Shown here: positions 8,757 to 17,491 of the stretch, piece after piece
Layout: every line of letters begins with the position of its first letter
How positions within the stretch are numbered: position 1 is the stretch's first letter
From: a virus
Strand: one strand, 5' to 3'
Virus record (IMG/VR): IMGVR_UViG_3300046167_000693
Location: 1-42,173 of that record
DNA length: 42,173 nt
The notes under the pieces: generated by a model
Databases searched by the model: none
The model's input: only the letters and a program-made list of their open reading frames with translations
Told to the model about the DNA's origin: nothing
Position numbers and translations under genes: made by a program

Positions 8757-9197
8757 CTATCTGTTTTTATCTTTGATCATATCATCTATAGCTTTATTAT
8801 AAACTTTATCTGTATACGACCGGTTATTAAAAAATTTACTTCTTGTTCCTGTTGGCAAATCTTCTTCTGCAAGCATTATACGATATATTCGTTTAATTAA
8901 TTGCTTACATTTAAAACTTGTTTTGTATATTGTGTATTTTTGAGTGACACGATTTCTTTCTCTCCAAACATCAATCCAACCATCTCTTCTTAATCTTTCC
9001 CATCTGTCTTTGTCCCAACTATAGGTATACACCCCATCAATAAATTCATTACGTGTAAATCGATCTTTGCAATCTAAATAAATAAGTAACTCAAGATCTG
9101 CATCTTTTATATTATAAGTTTTACAGGCCCATTTACGAATGAGCCTGTAGTATTTTAATAAATTTAAATCTTTTATGTTATCTGCACTTATTCTCAT
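8757..9197 (-). CDS. MarR-like winged-helix DNA-binding protein
   Basis: A 146-residue protein with a MarR-like layout: helix (LLKYYRLIRKWACKTYNIKDA), then DLELLIYLDCKDRFTRNEFIDGV, then the recognition-helix/wing region DRWERLRRDGWIDVWRERNRVTQKYTIY, and a C-terminal dimerisation-like helix (TSFKCKQLIKRIYRIMLAEE). Similar proteins sit in the late operons of several Bacteroidota phages. It could regulate late transcription or pack in the virion. It overlaps the groES stop by 4 nt (ATGA type), so it shares the chaperonin transcript. Confidence 0.55.
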   Translation of the reverse strand: MRISADNIKDLNLLKYYRLIRKWACKTYNIKDADLELLIYLDCKDRFTRNEFIDGVYTYSWDKDRWERLRRDGWIDVWRERNRVTQKYTIYKTSFKCKQLIKRIYRIMLAEEDLPTGTRSKFFNNRSYTDKVYNKAIDDMIKDKNR

Positions 9198-9451
9198 TCT
9201 ACAAGTACAATATCAGCAAGTTTTAAAACATAATATAGTTTGTCATTAAATTCTATACCGTGTCCGGCAACTTTATCGTAATGTACTATATCATTTTCAT
9301 TAAGGTTTTCTACTAGATTGCCAGCAGATATAACTTTACCTTTTAAATACCTAACGTCTTTATTTTGATCTTCAGTAAGTTCTAAGCCTCCAACTTTTTT
9401 TGGTGCTTCTTTTATTTTTTCTATGACTACGTAGTAATTAATTGCTTTCAT
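9194..9451 (-). CDS. groES: GroES-like co-chaperonin, 85 aa
   Basis: The protein has the Cpn10 layout: strand NYYVVIEKIKE, mobile-loop region KVGGLELTEDQNKDVRYLKGKVISAG, then ENDIVHYDKVAGHGIEFNDKLYYVLKLADIVLV. This matches the GroES pattern KGKVVAVG…GD.V.Y….G..i…g..Y.il.e.DIL. Length is slightly below the usual ~95 residues. The mobile loop (KVGGLEL) supplies the hydrophobic tripeptide that docks on GroEL. The start lies 14 nt inside the end of groEL, so the pair is translated from one transcript. The order groEL then groES is the reverse of the usual bacterial operon. Confidence 0.85.
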   Translation of the reverse strand: MKAINYYVVIEKIKEAPKKVGGLELTEDQNKDVRYLKGKVISAGNLVENLNENDIVHYDKVAGHGIEFNDKLYYVLKLADIVLVE

Positions 9452-11000
9452 CTAATCGAATATTATTAATTACACAATCTGCAGAAAAAATAGTATTAAC
9501 AACACTTACTGCATTTTTAAGAGCTGTTTTAGTTACAAGAACAGGATCAATAACACCTTCTTTAATCATATCAACAACTTCTCCGTTGATTACATTTATT
9601 CCTTTACCTATGTGTCCAGATTCTTGATATTCTAAATTTGCATTTTCAAGTATAGTAGCGTATGGTGATTTTATTGCTTCAAGCAAAATAGCTTCACCAT
9701 CACTTTCAGGTCTTATATTATATGAAGCATCTAATAGTGCAACACCACCGCCTGGAACAATACCTTCTTGTAATGCTGCTTTAGTAGCATATATTGCATC
9801 CTCAACTCTATCTTTCTTTTCTTTTAACTCAACTTTTGAATTAGCACCAACTTTTATAATAGCAACGTATCCATTTAACATTGCTAATCTTTGTTGTAGC
9901 TTTTTCTTAAAGTAAGGGTTCTTTTCTTCTTTTATTTTGTTTTCAACTTTTTCTATTCTTTCATTTAGAATAGGACCTTGATCCATTATAGTTAAGACAG
10001 TGTTTTTATCGTCTGTAACAGACTTTATTGCTTGCCCTAATATATCAGGTTGAATTAAATCTAAATCATCCCCTAACTCTTCGTTTATTACCTTTGCTCC
10101 GGTAAGAATCGCAAGATCTTCAGTTGTGTCCTGTTTAGTAGGCCCGAATCCAGGTAAGTCAATCACATTGACTTTTATATTGCCTTTAACTTTATTTGCT
10201 AGCAATGCTGCTAATGGCTGCTGTTCTACGGTCGCTACAATAAGCAGACTTCTTTTTTCTTTGATTACAAACTCTAGTACATTCTGAATTTTACGAATGT
10301 TGGGGATTGGAGAAGAAACTATCATTACGTACGGGTTATCTAGTTCAGCTTTTCCTTTATCCTTATCTGTTACAAAGTATGGCGATTTGAGTCCGCAATC
10401 TATTTGTGTGCCTTCAACAAACTCAACGTTTGTTTTTTCGGTCTCAGACTCTTCCATAAGGACCACTCCGTCCTTACCCACTTTCGAATATGCTTGCGAT
10501 ATAATCTTTCCGAGGCTTTTATCGTTATTACAACTAATTGAACTGACATTTTCTAGCATGTCTCCTTTAACGTCCACCGCTTTATCAGTAAGTTCTTTAT
10601 TAACTTTTTCTAATCCCGTTTCTATCCCCTGCTTTATATCTCTTATATTGTTTTTGTCTTTTGCTTTATTAGCTAAATTCAAAAGCGAATGAGCAAGGAC
10701 GGTAGCTGTAGTAGTACCGTCACCTGCTTCTTTCACTGTGTTTTTGGCAGCCTCTTTTATAAGGGTTGCTCCCATATTTTCGACCGGGTCAATTAAGACT
10801 ACGCTTTCCGCAACGGTTACTCCGTCTTTTGTTATCACCGGTCTTCCGAGAGCGTCCTCGTAAATTACGCATTTACCAGAAGCGCCGAGGGTTGATTTAA
10901 CTGCTTTAGTTAATTTATCAACACCTGCCATTATTTTTGTTCTAGCATCTGTTCCGAAGGACAGATCCTTTACTATCTCACTTGGGTTATTATATTCCAT
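9438..11000 (-). CDS. groEL: GroEL-type chaperonin, 520 aa
   Basis: Full-length group I chaperonin. Nucleotide-binding and catalytic signatures are present: VITKDGVTVAE (Asp equivalent to E. coli D52), AGDGTTTATVL at about residues 92-102 (D87 equivalent), and VEDAIYATKAALQEGIVPGGG (D398 equivalent). The apical region has the expected segments LDNPYVMIVSS, PLAALLANK and GFGPTKQDTTEDLAILTGA. It lacks the GGM-repeat tail of cellular GroEL and ends IRLDESN. Cellular GroEL folds proteins in an ATP-driven double ring. In a phage it probably folds virion or fibre proteins, consistent with its place in the late operon. It is too divergent in places to be simple host contamination and is flanked by phage genes. 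Confidence 0.95.
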   Translation of the reverse strand: MEYNNPSEIVKDLSFGTDARTKIMAGVDKLTKAVKSTLGASGKCVIYEDALGRPVITKDGVTVAESVVLIDPVENMGATLIKEAAKNTVKEAGDGTTTATVLAHSLLNLANKAKDKNNIRDIKQGIETGLEKVNKELTDKAVDVKGDMLENVSSISCNNDKSLGKIISQAYSKVGKDGVVLMEESETEKTNVEFVEGTQIDCGLKSPYFVTDKDKGKAELDNPYVMIVSSPIPNIRKIQNVLEFVIKEKRSLLIVATVEQQPLAALLANKVKGNIKVNVIDLPGFGPTKQDTTEDLAILTGAKVINEELGDDLDLIQPDILGQAIKSVTDDKNTVLTIMDQGPILNERIEKVENKIKEEKNPYFKKKLQQRLAMLNGYVAIIKVGANSKVELKEKKDRVEDAIYATKAALQEGIVPGGGVALLDASYNIRPESDGEAILLEAIKSPYATILENANLEYQESGHIGKGINVINGEVVDMIKEGVIDPVLVTKTALKNAVSVVNTIFSADCVINNIRLDESN

Positions 11001-11026
11001 TTAATTAAATTTTTTAGTATAAGTGG

Positions 11027-11320
11027 TTATTTGAAGGTTTTAACTATCTTAGGCCCTTTTAAAAACTCAAGCTTTTTTGTGTAATGCGATATGCTTCCAT
11101 CAATTGCAGCTTCACAGCTTTCTAAAGTTTCACGCCTTGTTACGTCAATCCAATTTTCTTCATTTTTTGGATCTTTGTATTCGGCTTGAAAAAAACCGTT
11201 AGGTAGTTGAACAATACGCCAGTTTTTTTTCATAGCGATGTGCTCCCAAAGAGTTCTGGTTTCTTCGGGTATTCCTGAGTCACCTTGTGACCAAGAATAG
11301 GTTTTGTAAAAATAAGTCAT
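11027..11320 (-). CDS. Conserved hypothetical phage protein, 97 aa
   Basis: Contains RTLWEHIAMKKNWRIVQLPN, then GFFQAEYKDPKNEENWIDVT and RRETLESCEAAIDGSI. Single-domain alpha/beta layout with aromatic residues (Trp/Tyr). I recognise the general pattern (NG..QTEY…W..VT.R.t.e.AE.AID.SI.hY..KL) from marine phage genomes, where it has no assigned function. Located 26 nt upstream of groEL on the same strand. Confidence 0.6.
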   Translation of the reverse strand: MTYFYKTYSWSQGDSGIPEETRTLWEHIAMKKNWRIVQLPNGFFQAEYKDPKNEENWIDVTRRETLESCEAAIDGSISHYTKKLEFLKGPKIVKTFK

Positions 11321-11365
11321 TGGTTTTGGTCTTATGTTACTATAATCACGTGGTTGTTAGGTATT

Positions 11366-11860
11366 TTAATATATGGCACTTATGTTAACACTGCCACTTG
11401 TTCCAAAAGGATTTGTTGACGTGGAATACGTCCATAATTTACTGTGAACACTTGTCCAACCAGAAGACCCACCAAAATTCGTGCCTCCTATTAATAAGGT
11501 TGTCCATGTAGGTTTACTAATTGTAAAATAAAAATATATTTTGTTACCCTGCCAATACAAACCATCAAACGATTGAGAATTAAAACTCGCGGGATATAAA
11601 AATCCAAAAGTACCGAATACATGAATACTAGCGGTGTTAGCGTACCCATACGCTATGCTAGAATAATATTGTCCACTTCCCACTTGCATATTACTATTGT
11701 AATTATACGTAGGAGCACCACTATACCCATAAAATTCTTGCATACCATCAGGCGCTGATTTACCTGCTGTATTTGATAAACTTCTCAGTGAACTACTGGT
11801 ACCGCCAACCTCTGCTTTTATTTGACTTATAGATATTGATCCACTAGATTGTAAAGCCAT
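11366..11860 (-). CDS. Tail-associated protein with SQIKAE motif, 164 aa
   Basis: Begins MALQSSGSISISQIKAEVGG and continues LRSLSNTAGKSAPDGMQEFYGYSG, a pattern recurrent in phage tail and adhesin proteins (SGxIS.SQI..E.G). The rest is Gly/Ser/Tyr-rich and beta-prone. No enzymatic motif. It sits next to fibre C and the DUF7936-like gene. Probably a small tip or decoration protein; this role is inferred from motif and position. Confidence 0.55.
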   Translation of the reverse strand: MALQSSGSISISQIKAEVGGTSSSLRSLSNTAGKSAPDGMQEFYGYSGAPTYNYNSNMQVGSGQYYSSIAYGYANTASIHVFGTFGFLYPASFNSQSFDGLYWQGNKIYFYFTISKPTWTTLLIGGTNFGGSSGWTSVHSKLWTYSTSTNPFGTSGSVNISAIY

Positions 11861-12208
11861 TTACGATTCCAATATTACAGTTATTTCTGTAGGGGTTATT
11901 TGCTCGTTTATTAATGCAGCAACTTCCGCTTCGTAAGCTGCTTTCATATCTGGGCCTATTATTTTAAACACCCAGCCTTTAACTATTTCATTAGTTAAAT
12001 CATTTTTTTCTTGAAAGCTAGATAAATCATTAATAGGTAAAATAGTTTTTCTAACTATATTAGCTTTAATATCATCATCGTTAGTTCCTGTTAATGTCCA
12101 TATAACCGAATGTGCTACATTGCTTTTAGTTATAGGTGAAGCACTAAAGTCGGTATGACTAGTGTAAACTTGCAATGTTTTGCAGTCCCAATTATAAGTT
12201 ATTGCCAT
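11861..12208 (-). CDS. DUF7936-like small phage protein, 115 aa
   Basis: Starts MAITYNWDCKTLQVYTSHTD, then NVAHSVIWTLTGTNDDDIKA and LTNEIVKGWVFKIIGPDMKAAYEAEVAALINEQ. The general pattern (W….V.W.lta.dd……eiv.GWv…l…..e.e..i..qi.P) occurs in marine phages immediately beside S74 fibres. No known activity. The stop and next start are adjacent, and fibre C ends 2 nt downstream of nothing else, so it shares the fibre transcript. Confidence 0.55.
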   Translation of the reverse strand: MAITYNWDCKTLQVYTSHTDFSASPITKSNVAHSVIWTLTGTNDDDIKANIVRKTILPINDLSSFQEKNDLTNEIVKGWVFKIIGPDMKAAYEAEVAALINEQITPTEITVILES

Positions 12209-12209
12209 A

Positions 12210-15200
12210 TTATTTATTTTTTAATTCGTCTATTTGTCTTTGTAAATCTTTTATACCTTCTATAAGTAACGGTACTATTTTTTTGTAATCAACAGCTTTA
12301 TAGCCATCTTCTCTTGTTTCAACAACTTCAGGCAACACTTCTTCTATTTCCTGAGCTATTACACCAACATCGTGTCCTTCGTATAATTCTTGATTATCGT
12401 TCCAATCAAATTCATACCCCCCTATTTTATTTATTTTTTCACAAGCGTTTTGTATTGGCTTTATATTATCTTTTAATCTCTTATCAGATGTTTCAGAGGC
12501 TACTATATCTCCAACAACATGCAAACTATTTGTTGATGGCTTTACAGAAAGTATTTCTTGGCTGTATCCCCCTGTATTCCATTTTCTCATAACGAACCCT
12601 TTGTTTGCCCAAGTATCATCTGTACGAGGAGTAGGAATATCTAAAAAGAAAGTTTTAAAGTAGTTGTTTACGTGCAGTCTACCTGAATCTGAATCCACCG
12701 CAGCATTATTACTATTAAAAAATATGCTTCTACCATTATAAGTTCCGGTTGTACCTGTACCCGCTGGCACACATAATCCCCCCGCATTAAAATGGGCAAC
12801 AGTATTTACACCTCCACCAGAAGCCGGCCCTAATTGCAAATCAAAACCGTAATTATTTATGTCATTTTCTGTAGTTGTGTCTAAAAAAAACTGTGCAAAA
12901 TAACCCGAGCTGTTTTGTAATTTCATACCAACTTTACCATTGGTTGATCCCGTGTTGATTATTTTTACTGCAGTAAATTCATTATTTGTAGTGTCTGTAC
13001 CTTTTATTAAAGCTGTTCCGCTAACCTCTAAATCACCCGCAAAAGTACCTCCAGCAGCTGATAAATTACCTTTAAAAAACGCATTACCACTTGTATCTAC
13101 ATAAAATTGTTTAGTATGTATTGAACCACCACTGTTAATAGTTATACCTCCTGTTGTATAACCGGAAGTGTCTTTAGTCCCTGAGTAAATCGCACCAGCA
13201 TCTATTGTCCAACCTCCAACGGTTCCAGCGGTTTTAGCAGAATTATTTTGCTGAGCGGTTGCTCCTGATGCTGCTCCGGTTGTAACTGTTGCAACGGCCA
13301 CCCCGTTAACACTACCCGTTAAATCACCACCTACTCTTAATATACCAGTATCTATTCTAGCAGCCGCTATTGTTCCTGTTGTAATCGCACCGCCATCAAT
13401 AGCTGTATAATTAAAGTTATTTGTTCCGTCAGTTAAAGTGTTATTATTTGTTCCTGTAAATGTAACTAAACCACTAAATCCAAACATTCTAGTAACGCTA
13501 CCAACAGTTATAGTATTGCTAGAAGCACCTTCTACGACGGTAACCTGTACGTGCCAATAATTATTACTACCAGAACCAGGCGTTGCCGACGGAGCAGATT
13601 GACTCCAAGTGTAAGCCGTGCTGTCTACTGTAACTGATGGTAATCCACTAAAAGTATTATTGCTGAAACTATATGCTAGATTTTGTGTATTAAACCCTGG
13701 ACCATTTGCTGCATTATTAGCATCTGTATACGGCACTGGGAAAAATAAATAAGTTGAAAAACTTCTAGCTCCTGTCGCACCTGTGCCCCCTGGACTTCCT
13801 GTGTTACCTTTTAAAGATTTAGATAAAGATTGAACTTTAGTTAAAGTAACTTGATCTTCGCAATTTATAGTATAAGTAACAGTTGCTTTATTTTGTACCA
13901 TGTTACTATGATCCGCTACTACCGCAGGATTTCCAGATACTGTTATCGCCCCCGCCGTTATATCATTAACTGAAGCTGTAGTCGATACTGCCGCTGTTAC
14001 AGTAAATTGACCTGATCCAGGTGTATTACTAGAAGCAACACTGTCTAATTGCGTAGTTCCTTTATAAACTTCTATAGTAGTACCAGACCCTGTGTAGGTT
14101 GCTGCATTTGCTGCTGTTCCTGTTGCAGGTAATGTGTGTGCCTCGTTACTTAATATAGCCACATAAGGTGAAGTACCATTTGTACCATCTGCACCGGGTT
14201 TTATACCGATCATACTTATTTGGTCTCTAGCTACAACAGCCTCAGTTGCACCACCATCCCTTACTTCAACTTCAATTTTTTCCGGCATATCTGCATAGGC
14301 AGCTTTAGGTGTATAAGTATAAGTATTTGTTGTTGATGATTGTCCCGTAGAAACATCATTTAAAAAAAACTCATAATAACCAGTTCCCGCTAAATTAAAT
14401 GCAGTTGCAGTAACTGTTACACTTGCTGGGCTAGGTGTTGAACCGGCTGCATTATATTCAAAACTTAAATCCCCTGCTGTTAAATTAACTGATTTACCAT
14501 TAATACCAGCTGCTCCAGTGCCTCCTGCTGCACCAGTTAAGCCTTGTTTTGATTTATTTATTGTTTGGTATTTTTTTATTGTAGTTGTATTTTCTACATT
14601 AATAGTATATTCAATAATAGCTAAATCGCTTGTCATTCCACTGTGCTTAGCGAATGTTACTTTATTAGCCGATATATCTTGAGCACCTACAGTTATAGTT
14701 CCTGTTGTTACACTTGTTGTTACTTTAAACTCGTTATTACCAGGAGTTGCGTCGTGAGCAACACTATTGTATTCAGTTGCTCCATCAAATACTACTATAT
14801 CTGTACCAGAACCTGCATATCCGTCTGGACTTGTTAGTACCGTACCGTCTTTATCTGCAGGTACTGAATGTGCCGCATTAGATAAAACAATTGTTAATCC
14901 GTTTGATCCTTCTTTTACAGGAGCAATGTTTATAGTATCAAAAGCATCTTCAATTTGATCGCCATCCGCCACACCAGCTCTCATTTCAATTGGAGCGCCA
15001 AACCCTGAAAATGTTGAAGGAACTGTTATAGTTGCTGTGTCTTGGTTTTGTCCCGTACCGTCTGTATACGTTCCTTCATCCGTAAAGTGTGATCCACCAC
15101 CAGTAAATTTAAAGAAGCCATTGGCAAAATTTGTAGAATTTGCTGTAAGTGTTATTGTAGATGGAGAAGGGTTGTTACCTTCTGAATCGTATTTAACAAC

Positions 15201-16277
15201 TAAAGCGCTTGTACTTAGCTTTATTGTTTTAGCATCCGCGCCAGAAGCACCTGTGCTACCTGTAATAGGATTAAATACTAATGTGTTTGGTAAGTTGTTC
15301 AAGTCAACTGATGTTGATCCTTGATATATTGCATAAAACGTTCTGGTACCTTTAGTAAGTGAAGGTGACGTTCCGTTTGCGTCCGATGCATAAACTATTT
15401 GTGTAAATGATGTAGCTGGTGCACCAGATAAATCGCCGAATGCTACAGTACCTATATTTGCACTTTTTATTTTAACTACCCCATTAGCCACCTCAAAAGG
15501 TGCCACAGCTGAGGTTCCATTGTATACTTTAAAGCTATCTGCAGAAAAACTAATAGCCGAGGAAGTTTCATCCGCTAATAGTTTCATACTGGCAATGTTA
15601 CCGTTCGCATCCACATTTAAACCGTAAGATGCAGTAAGTTTACCACTTGTATCTACAATAGCTTGGGAGGCTTCATTAACCGCTGCATATATACCTAAAA
15701 ATGTAAGTGCAGTATTGTCAGCTAAATTTTCAGCTTTAGTCATTACTAAGCTGTTGTTGTTTATAGTAGATACGGCTGTTCCTACTCCAACACCTGTACC
15801 TTTTATTATAAACCCAGGTCTTATTGTTCCTGTTATGTTGTCAATTGCGATAGTTGCCGTACCTGTAAAAGTAAGTGTAGCTCCATTGGCTACCGTGATT
15901 GGTTTACTTAAAGTTATATTAACAGAATTTATACTCAATATTCTAGGTACGTTAGTCGCGCTCACACCTGTTCCAGATACATATTGCCCAACTTCTAAAT
16001 TGGAATTAGCCGCAGATATTACAAGAGCAGTTGAATCTGTTAATGCACCATTCACTGTACTGGTAGTTGTTGAATTAGTTGCCCCGTTTACAATTGCTGT
16101 TGCTTGTGTTGCTTGCTGCCCATTAACTTCGTTTATTCCAAGTGCTGCTCCTAGTGTAGAAAGATTTGTTGCTACAGCAGAATTAGCATCAACCTCCGTA
16201 GTTATAGCTTGCTTAAAAGAAGAGGAAAGTTGTAGTGCAAAAGTTATTGTTTCCATCAAAGGTACCCATTGTTGCAC
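12210..16277 (-). CDS. Tail fibre C, main part with S74 chaperone domain
   Basis: About 1350 residues. The C-terminus is a full S74 domain: SDKRLKDNIKPIQ, GGYEFDWNDNQ, HDVGVIAQEIEEVLPEVV, YKAVDYKKIVPLLIEGIKDL, then a coiled coil. The middle holds two tandem ~240-residue repeats (VLSNAAHSVPAD at about residue 460 and ILSNEAHTLPAT at about 700), each followed by a sugar-binding-like beta region and a short collagen-like stretch (GLTGAAGGTGAAG; GNTGSPGGTGATGA). The nominal N-terminal ~17 residues are out of frame. Two small breaks (16278-16280 and the A4 run 16239-16242) separate it from the fragment starting at 16645; the repaired joint reads SKITNLGATMGTFDGNNNFALQL. The whole fibre is then about 1480 residues. 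Confidence 0.85.
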   Translation of the reverse strand: MQQWVPLMETITFALQLSSSFKQAITTEVDANSAVATNLSTLGAALGINEVNGQQATQATAIVNGATNSTTTSTVNGALTDSTALVISAANSNLEVGQYVSGTGVSATNVPRILSINSVNITLSKPITVANGATLTFTGTATIAIDNITGTIRPGFIIKGTGVGVGTAVSTINNNSLVMTKAENLADNTALTFLGIYAAVNEASQAIVDTSGKLTASYGLNVDANGNIASMKLLADETSSAISFSADSFKVYNGTSAVAPFEVANGVVKIKSANIGTVAFGDLSGAPATSFTQIVYASDANGTSPSLTKGTRTFYAIYQGSTSVDLNNLPNTLVFNPITGSTGASGADAKTIKLSTSALVVKYDSEGNNPSPSTITLTANSTNFANGFFKFTGGGSHFTDEGTYTDGTGQNQDTATITVPSTFSGFGAPIEMRAGVADGDQIEDAFDTINIAPVKEGSNGLTIVLSNAAHSVPADKDGTVLTSPDGYAGSGTDIVVFDGATEYNSVAHDATPGNNEFKVTTSVTTGTITVGAQDISANKVTFAKHSGMTSDLAIIEYTINVENTTTIKKYQTINKSKQGLTGAAGGTGAAGINGKSVNLTAGDLSFEYNAAGSTPSPASVTVTATAFNLAGTGYYEFFLNDVSTGQSSTTNTYTYTPKAAYADMPEKIEVEVRDGGATEAVVARDQISMIGIKPGADGTNGTSPYVAILSNEAHTLPATGTAANAATYTGSGTTIEVYKGTTQLDSVASSNTPGSGQFTVTAAVSTTASVNDITAGAITVSGNPAVVADHSNMVQNKATVTYTINCEDQVTLTKVQSLSKSLKGNTGSPGGTGATGARSFSTYLFFPVPYTDANNAANGPGFNTQNLAYSFSNNTFSGLPSVTVDSTAYTWSQSAPSATPGSGSNNYWHVQVTVVEGASSNTITVGSVTRMFGFSGLVTFTGTNNNTLTDGTNNFNYTAIDGGAITTGTIAAARIDTGILRVGGDLTGSVNGVAVATVTTGAASGATAQQNNSAKTAGTVGGWTIDAGAIYSGTKDTSGYTTGGITINSGGSIHTKQFYVDTSGNAFFKGNLSAAGGTFAGDLEVSGTALIKGTDTTNNEFTAVKIINTGSTNGKVGMKLQNSSGYFAQFFLDTTTENDINNYGFDLQLGPASGGGVNTVAHFNAGGLCVPAGTGTTGTYNGRSIFFNSNNAAVDSDSGRLHVNNYFKTFFLDIPTPRTDDTWANKGFVMRKWNTGGYSQEILSVKPSTNSLHVVGDIVASETSDKRLKDNIKPIQNACEKINKIGGYEFDWNDNQELYEGHDVGVIAQEIEEVLPEVVETREDGYKAVDYKKIVPLLIEGIKDLQRQIDELKNK

Positions 16278-16645
16278 CTAAGGTTAGTTATTTTAGATGC
16301 TGCTGCTGATTGACTATCCGCATAAGTCTTAACTTCATCAAAATAATCTGCCGATGTGTCTATCGTAAAATTATTATTCGAATCGTATGTTCCAAATTTA
16401 GCAGATAGATTAGTATTCTTTGCTGCCAATGCCGAATGGTTAGTTGCATTTAAAGTAATTGAGTTCGACATAGTAGCCAAACTGTATACCGATCCATTCT
16501 GTAAATAGAAGTCAGCAAAATATGTTGCTAAGTCAACTAACTTGTAGTTGCCTGTCTTGTATTGCCCTATAGATATAAATTCCGATCCCGTTAAAAGATC
16601 GTTATCACTTGGATTCTGATTAATGTATGAGGTTAGTCTAGCCAT
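16256..16645 (-). CDS. Tail fibre C, N-terminal fragment
   Basis: Starts MARLTSYINQNPSDNDLLTG, resembling the N-terminus of the short fibre at 7621, so probably the virion-docking domain. It then reads IGQYKTGNYKLVDLATYFAD and a Ser/Asn-rich beta region. The last residues (RCNNGYL) are out of frame. In another frame the sequence continues GATMGTFDGNNNF, which echoes this fragment's own SAKFGTYDSNNNFTI repeat and leads into fibre C. It is the first large gene of the leftward late operon; the 76-residue basic protein precedes it. Confidence 0.75.
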   Translation of the reverse strand: MARLTSYINQNPSDNDLLTGSEFISIGQYKTGNYKLVDLATYFADFYLQNGSVYSLATMSNSITLNATNHSALAAKNTNLSAKFGTYDSNNNFTIDTSADYFDEVKTYADSQSAAASKITNLRCNNGYL

Positions 16646-16654
16646 AGTTATATT

Positions 16655-16885
16655 TTAATACCCGTATCTTCTCTGGGTCTTTTCGTTTTTAGTACCGCCT
16701 TTTCCACCGGCTCTGTTCTTAGATGCTTTGATGCACTTGCCTAATCTGTGATCAAAATCAAATCCTTTCTTACACTTCTTTGCCTGTGCAGTACGCTTCT
16801 TATATTTACCCCACTCGCTCATCGCATATTTCTTATCTCGCTTCGCTTTTGCTAATCGGGCTTTCATTGATAGTTTTTGTGCCAT
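16655..16885 (-). CDS. Small Lys-rich protein, first gene of the leftward operon
   Basis: A 76-residue, strongly basic protein (MAQKLSMKARLAKAKRDKKY, then KKCKKGFDFDHRLGKCIKAS). The two Cys around KKGFDFDHRLGKC suggest a small loop or metal site. Lys/Gly-rich tail. It opens the leftward late transcript, right beside the divergent control region. Function unknown; nucleic-acid binding is plausible from charge only. Confidence 0.6.
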   Translation of the reverse strand: MAQKLSMKARLAKAKRDKKYAMSEWGKYKKRTAQAKKCKKGFDFDHRLGKCIKASKNRAGGKGGTKNEKTQRRYGY

Positions 16886-16965
16886 ACTTTATTATTACTT
16901 ATTATACCTAATTGTTAATCAGTGACGTTAGGTAGCTACTTATATACCTTTACAGGCTAATGTCA

Positions 16966-17015
16966 TATAGGGAACTAATGGGTTACACCACCGTATTACC
17001 CTTGTATACCCTATA
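16966..17015. repeat. Inverted repeat in the divergent region
   Basis: TATAGGG at 16966-16972 pairs perfectly with CCCTATA at 17009-17015. Inside, GGGT (16980-16983) can pair with ACCC (16998-17001). The element could form a hairpin or bind a dimeric regulator between the two divergent operons. No T-run follows, so it is not a terminator. Confidence 0.4.
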
Positions 17016-17091
17016 ATAAAATCAACTTATTTTACCCCACCCCCCCTACCTTTTTAAATATTTCTTTATAAGTTTTTACCTTTTACAACGT

Positions 17092-17124
17092 AAACACGAT
17101 GTACTTTGGATAATATAAGTGTAA
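17092..17124 (+). promoter_or_regulatory. Early promoter element, copy 1
   Basis: AAACACGAT, 7 nt, then GGATAATATAAGTGTAA. First of six copies with identical spacing (consensus AAAYACGAA, N7, GGATAATATAA). It lies 33 nt upstream of the first early gene start (17157). TATAAG could act as a -10, or TAATAT; the AAAYACGAA block sits where a -35 would be. Confidence 0.65.
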
Positions 17125-17156
17125 GTAAGTAACTAATAAATCTAAATAAATATAAT

Positions 17157-17474
17157 ATGAGTAATTTAAATGAAGTAACTAAGACAATGAGTAAAGAACA
17201 ATTAAGCGAAATCTTTCCACCAATTCACCGAAACAATTTCGTAGTAAGAAAAAGTTGGTTAGGTAGAAATCAAATAATAACTTTCATTAACAACAAACAT
17301 GAACAAGTCACCTACAATCACGACGAAGTATTAAAAGTAATGTTACCTAAACTAAACATTCTACCATGCTGGATTAAGCGAGGTTATTGGTCACAGTCTA
17401 CCGACATGCCAAGTAATGTTAGAAGTAAAGTAATTGAAAGAATTAATCTTCTAGAAAACAGTGACAATAGCTAG
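17157..17474 (+). CDS. Early hypothetical protein, 105 aa
   Basis: First gene of the rightward early region, under promoter copy 1. The protein (MSNLNEVTKTMSKEQLSEIF, later VVRKSWLGRNQIITFINNKH, MLPKLNILPCWIKRGYWSQS) is basic in the middle and has a single Cys. No domain is recognised. First-expressed small phage proteins often inhibit or redirect host functions, but nothing in this sequence shows that. The A/T-rich leader (ATAATATG) has no Shine-Dalgarno, as in Bacteroidota. Confidence 0.6.
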   Translation: MSNLNEVTKTMSKEQLSEIFPPIHRNNFVVRKSWLGRNQIITFINNKHEQVTYNHDEVLKVMLPKLNILPCWIKRGYWSQSTDMPSNVRSKVIERINLLENSDNS

Positions 17475-17491
17475 TTACTAATTAACCTTAA

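Larger units (their letters stand above)
16886..17156. promoter_or_regulatory. Divergent intergenic control region between late (minus) and early (plus) genes
   Basis: A 271-base gap without a gene, separating leftward structural genes from rightward early genes. It holds an inverted repeat at 16966-17015, a C-rich tract (C4 at 17035-17038 and C7 at 17040-17046), A/T-rich DNA around 17050-17080, and the first copy of the repeated early promoter element at 17092-17124. On the minus strand, about 25-15 bases before the 16885 start, there is a GGTATAATAAG sequence that could serve as a late -10 region. An origin of replication here is possible, but no iterons were found. Confidence 0.5.

Noticed and set aside
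15715-16281. Long plus-strand frame opposite fibre C, and similar long frames opposite other fibres (e.g. 1910-2251, 4444-4665, 6325-6642)
   Set aside because: They run antisense to clearly coding fibre sequence and show the Val/Pro-rich bias produced by reading Thr/Asn/Gly codons backwards. No independent start context.
17034-17050. G-quadruplex from the C4/C7 tract
   Set aside because: Only two long G-runs on the minus strand; four are needed for a stable structure.
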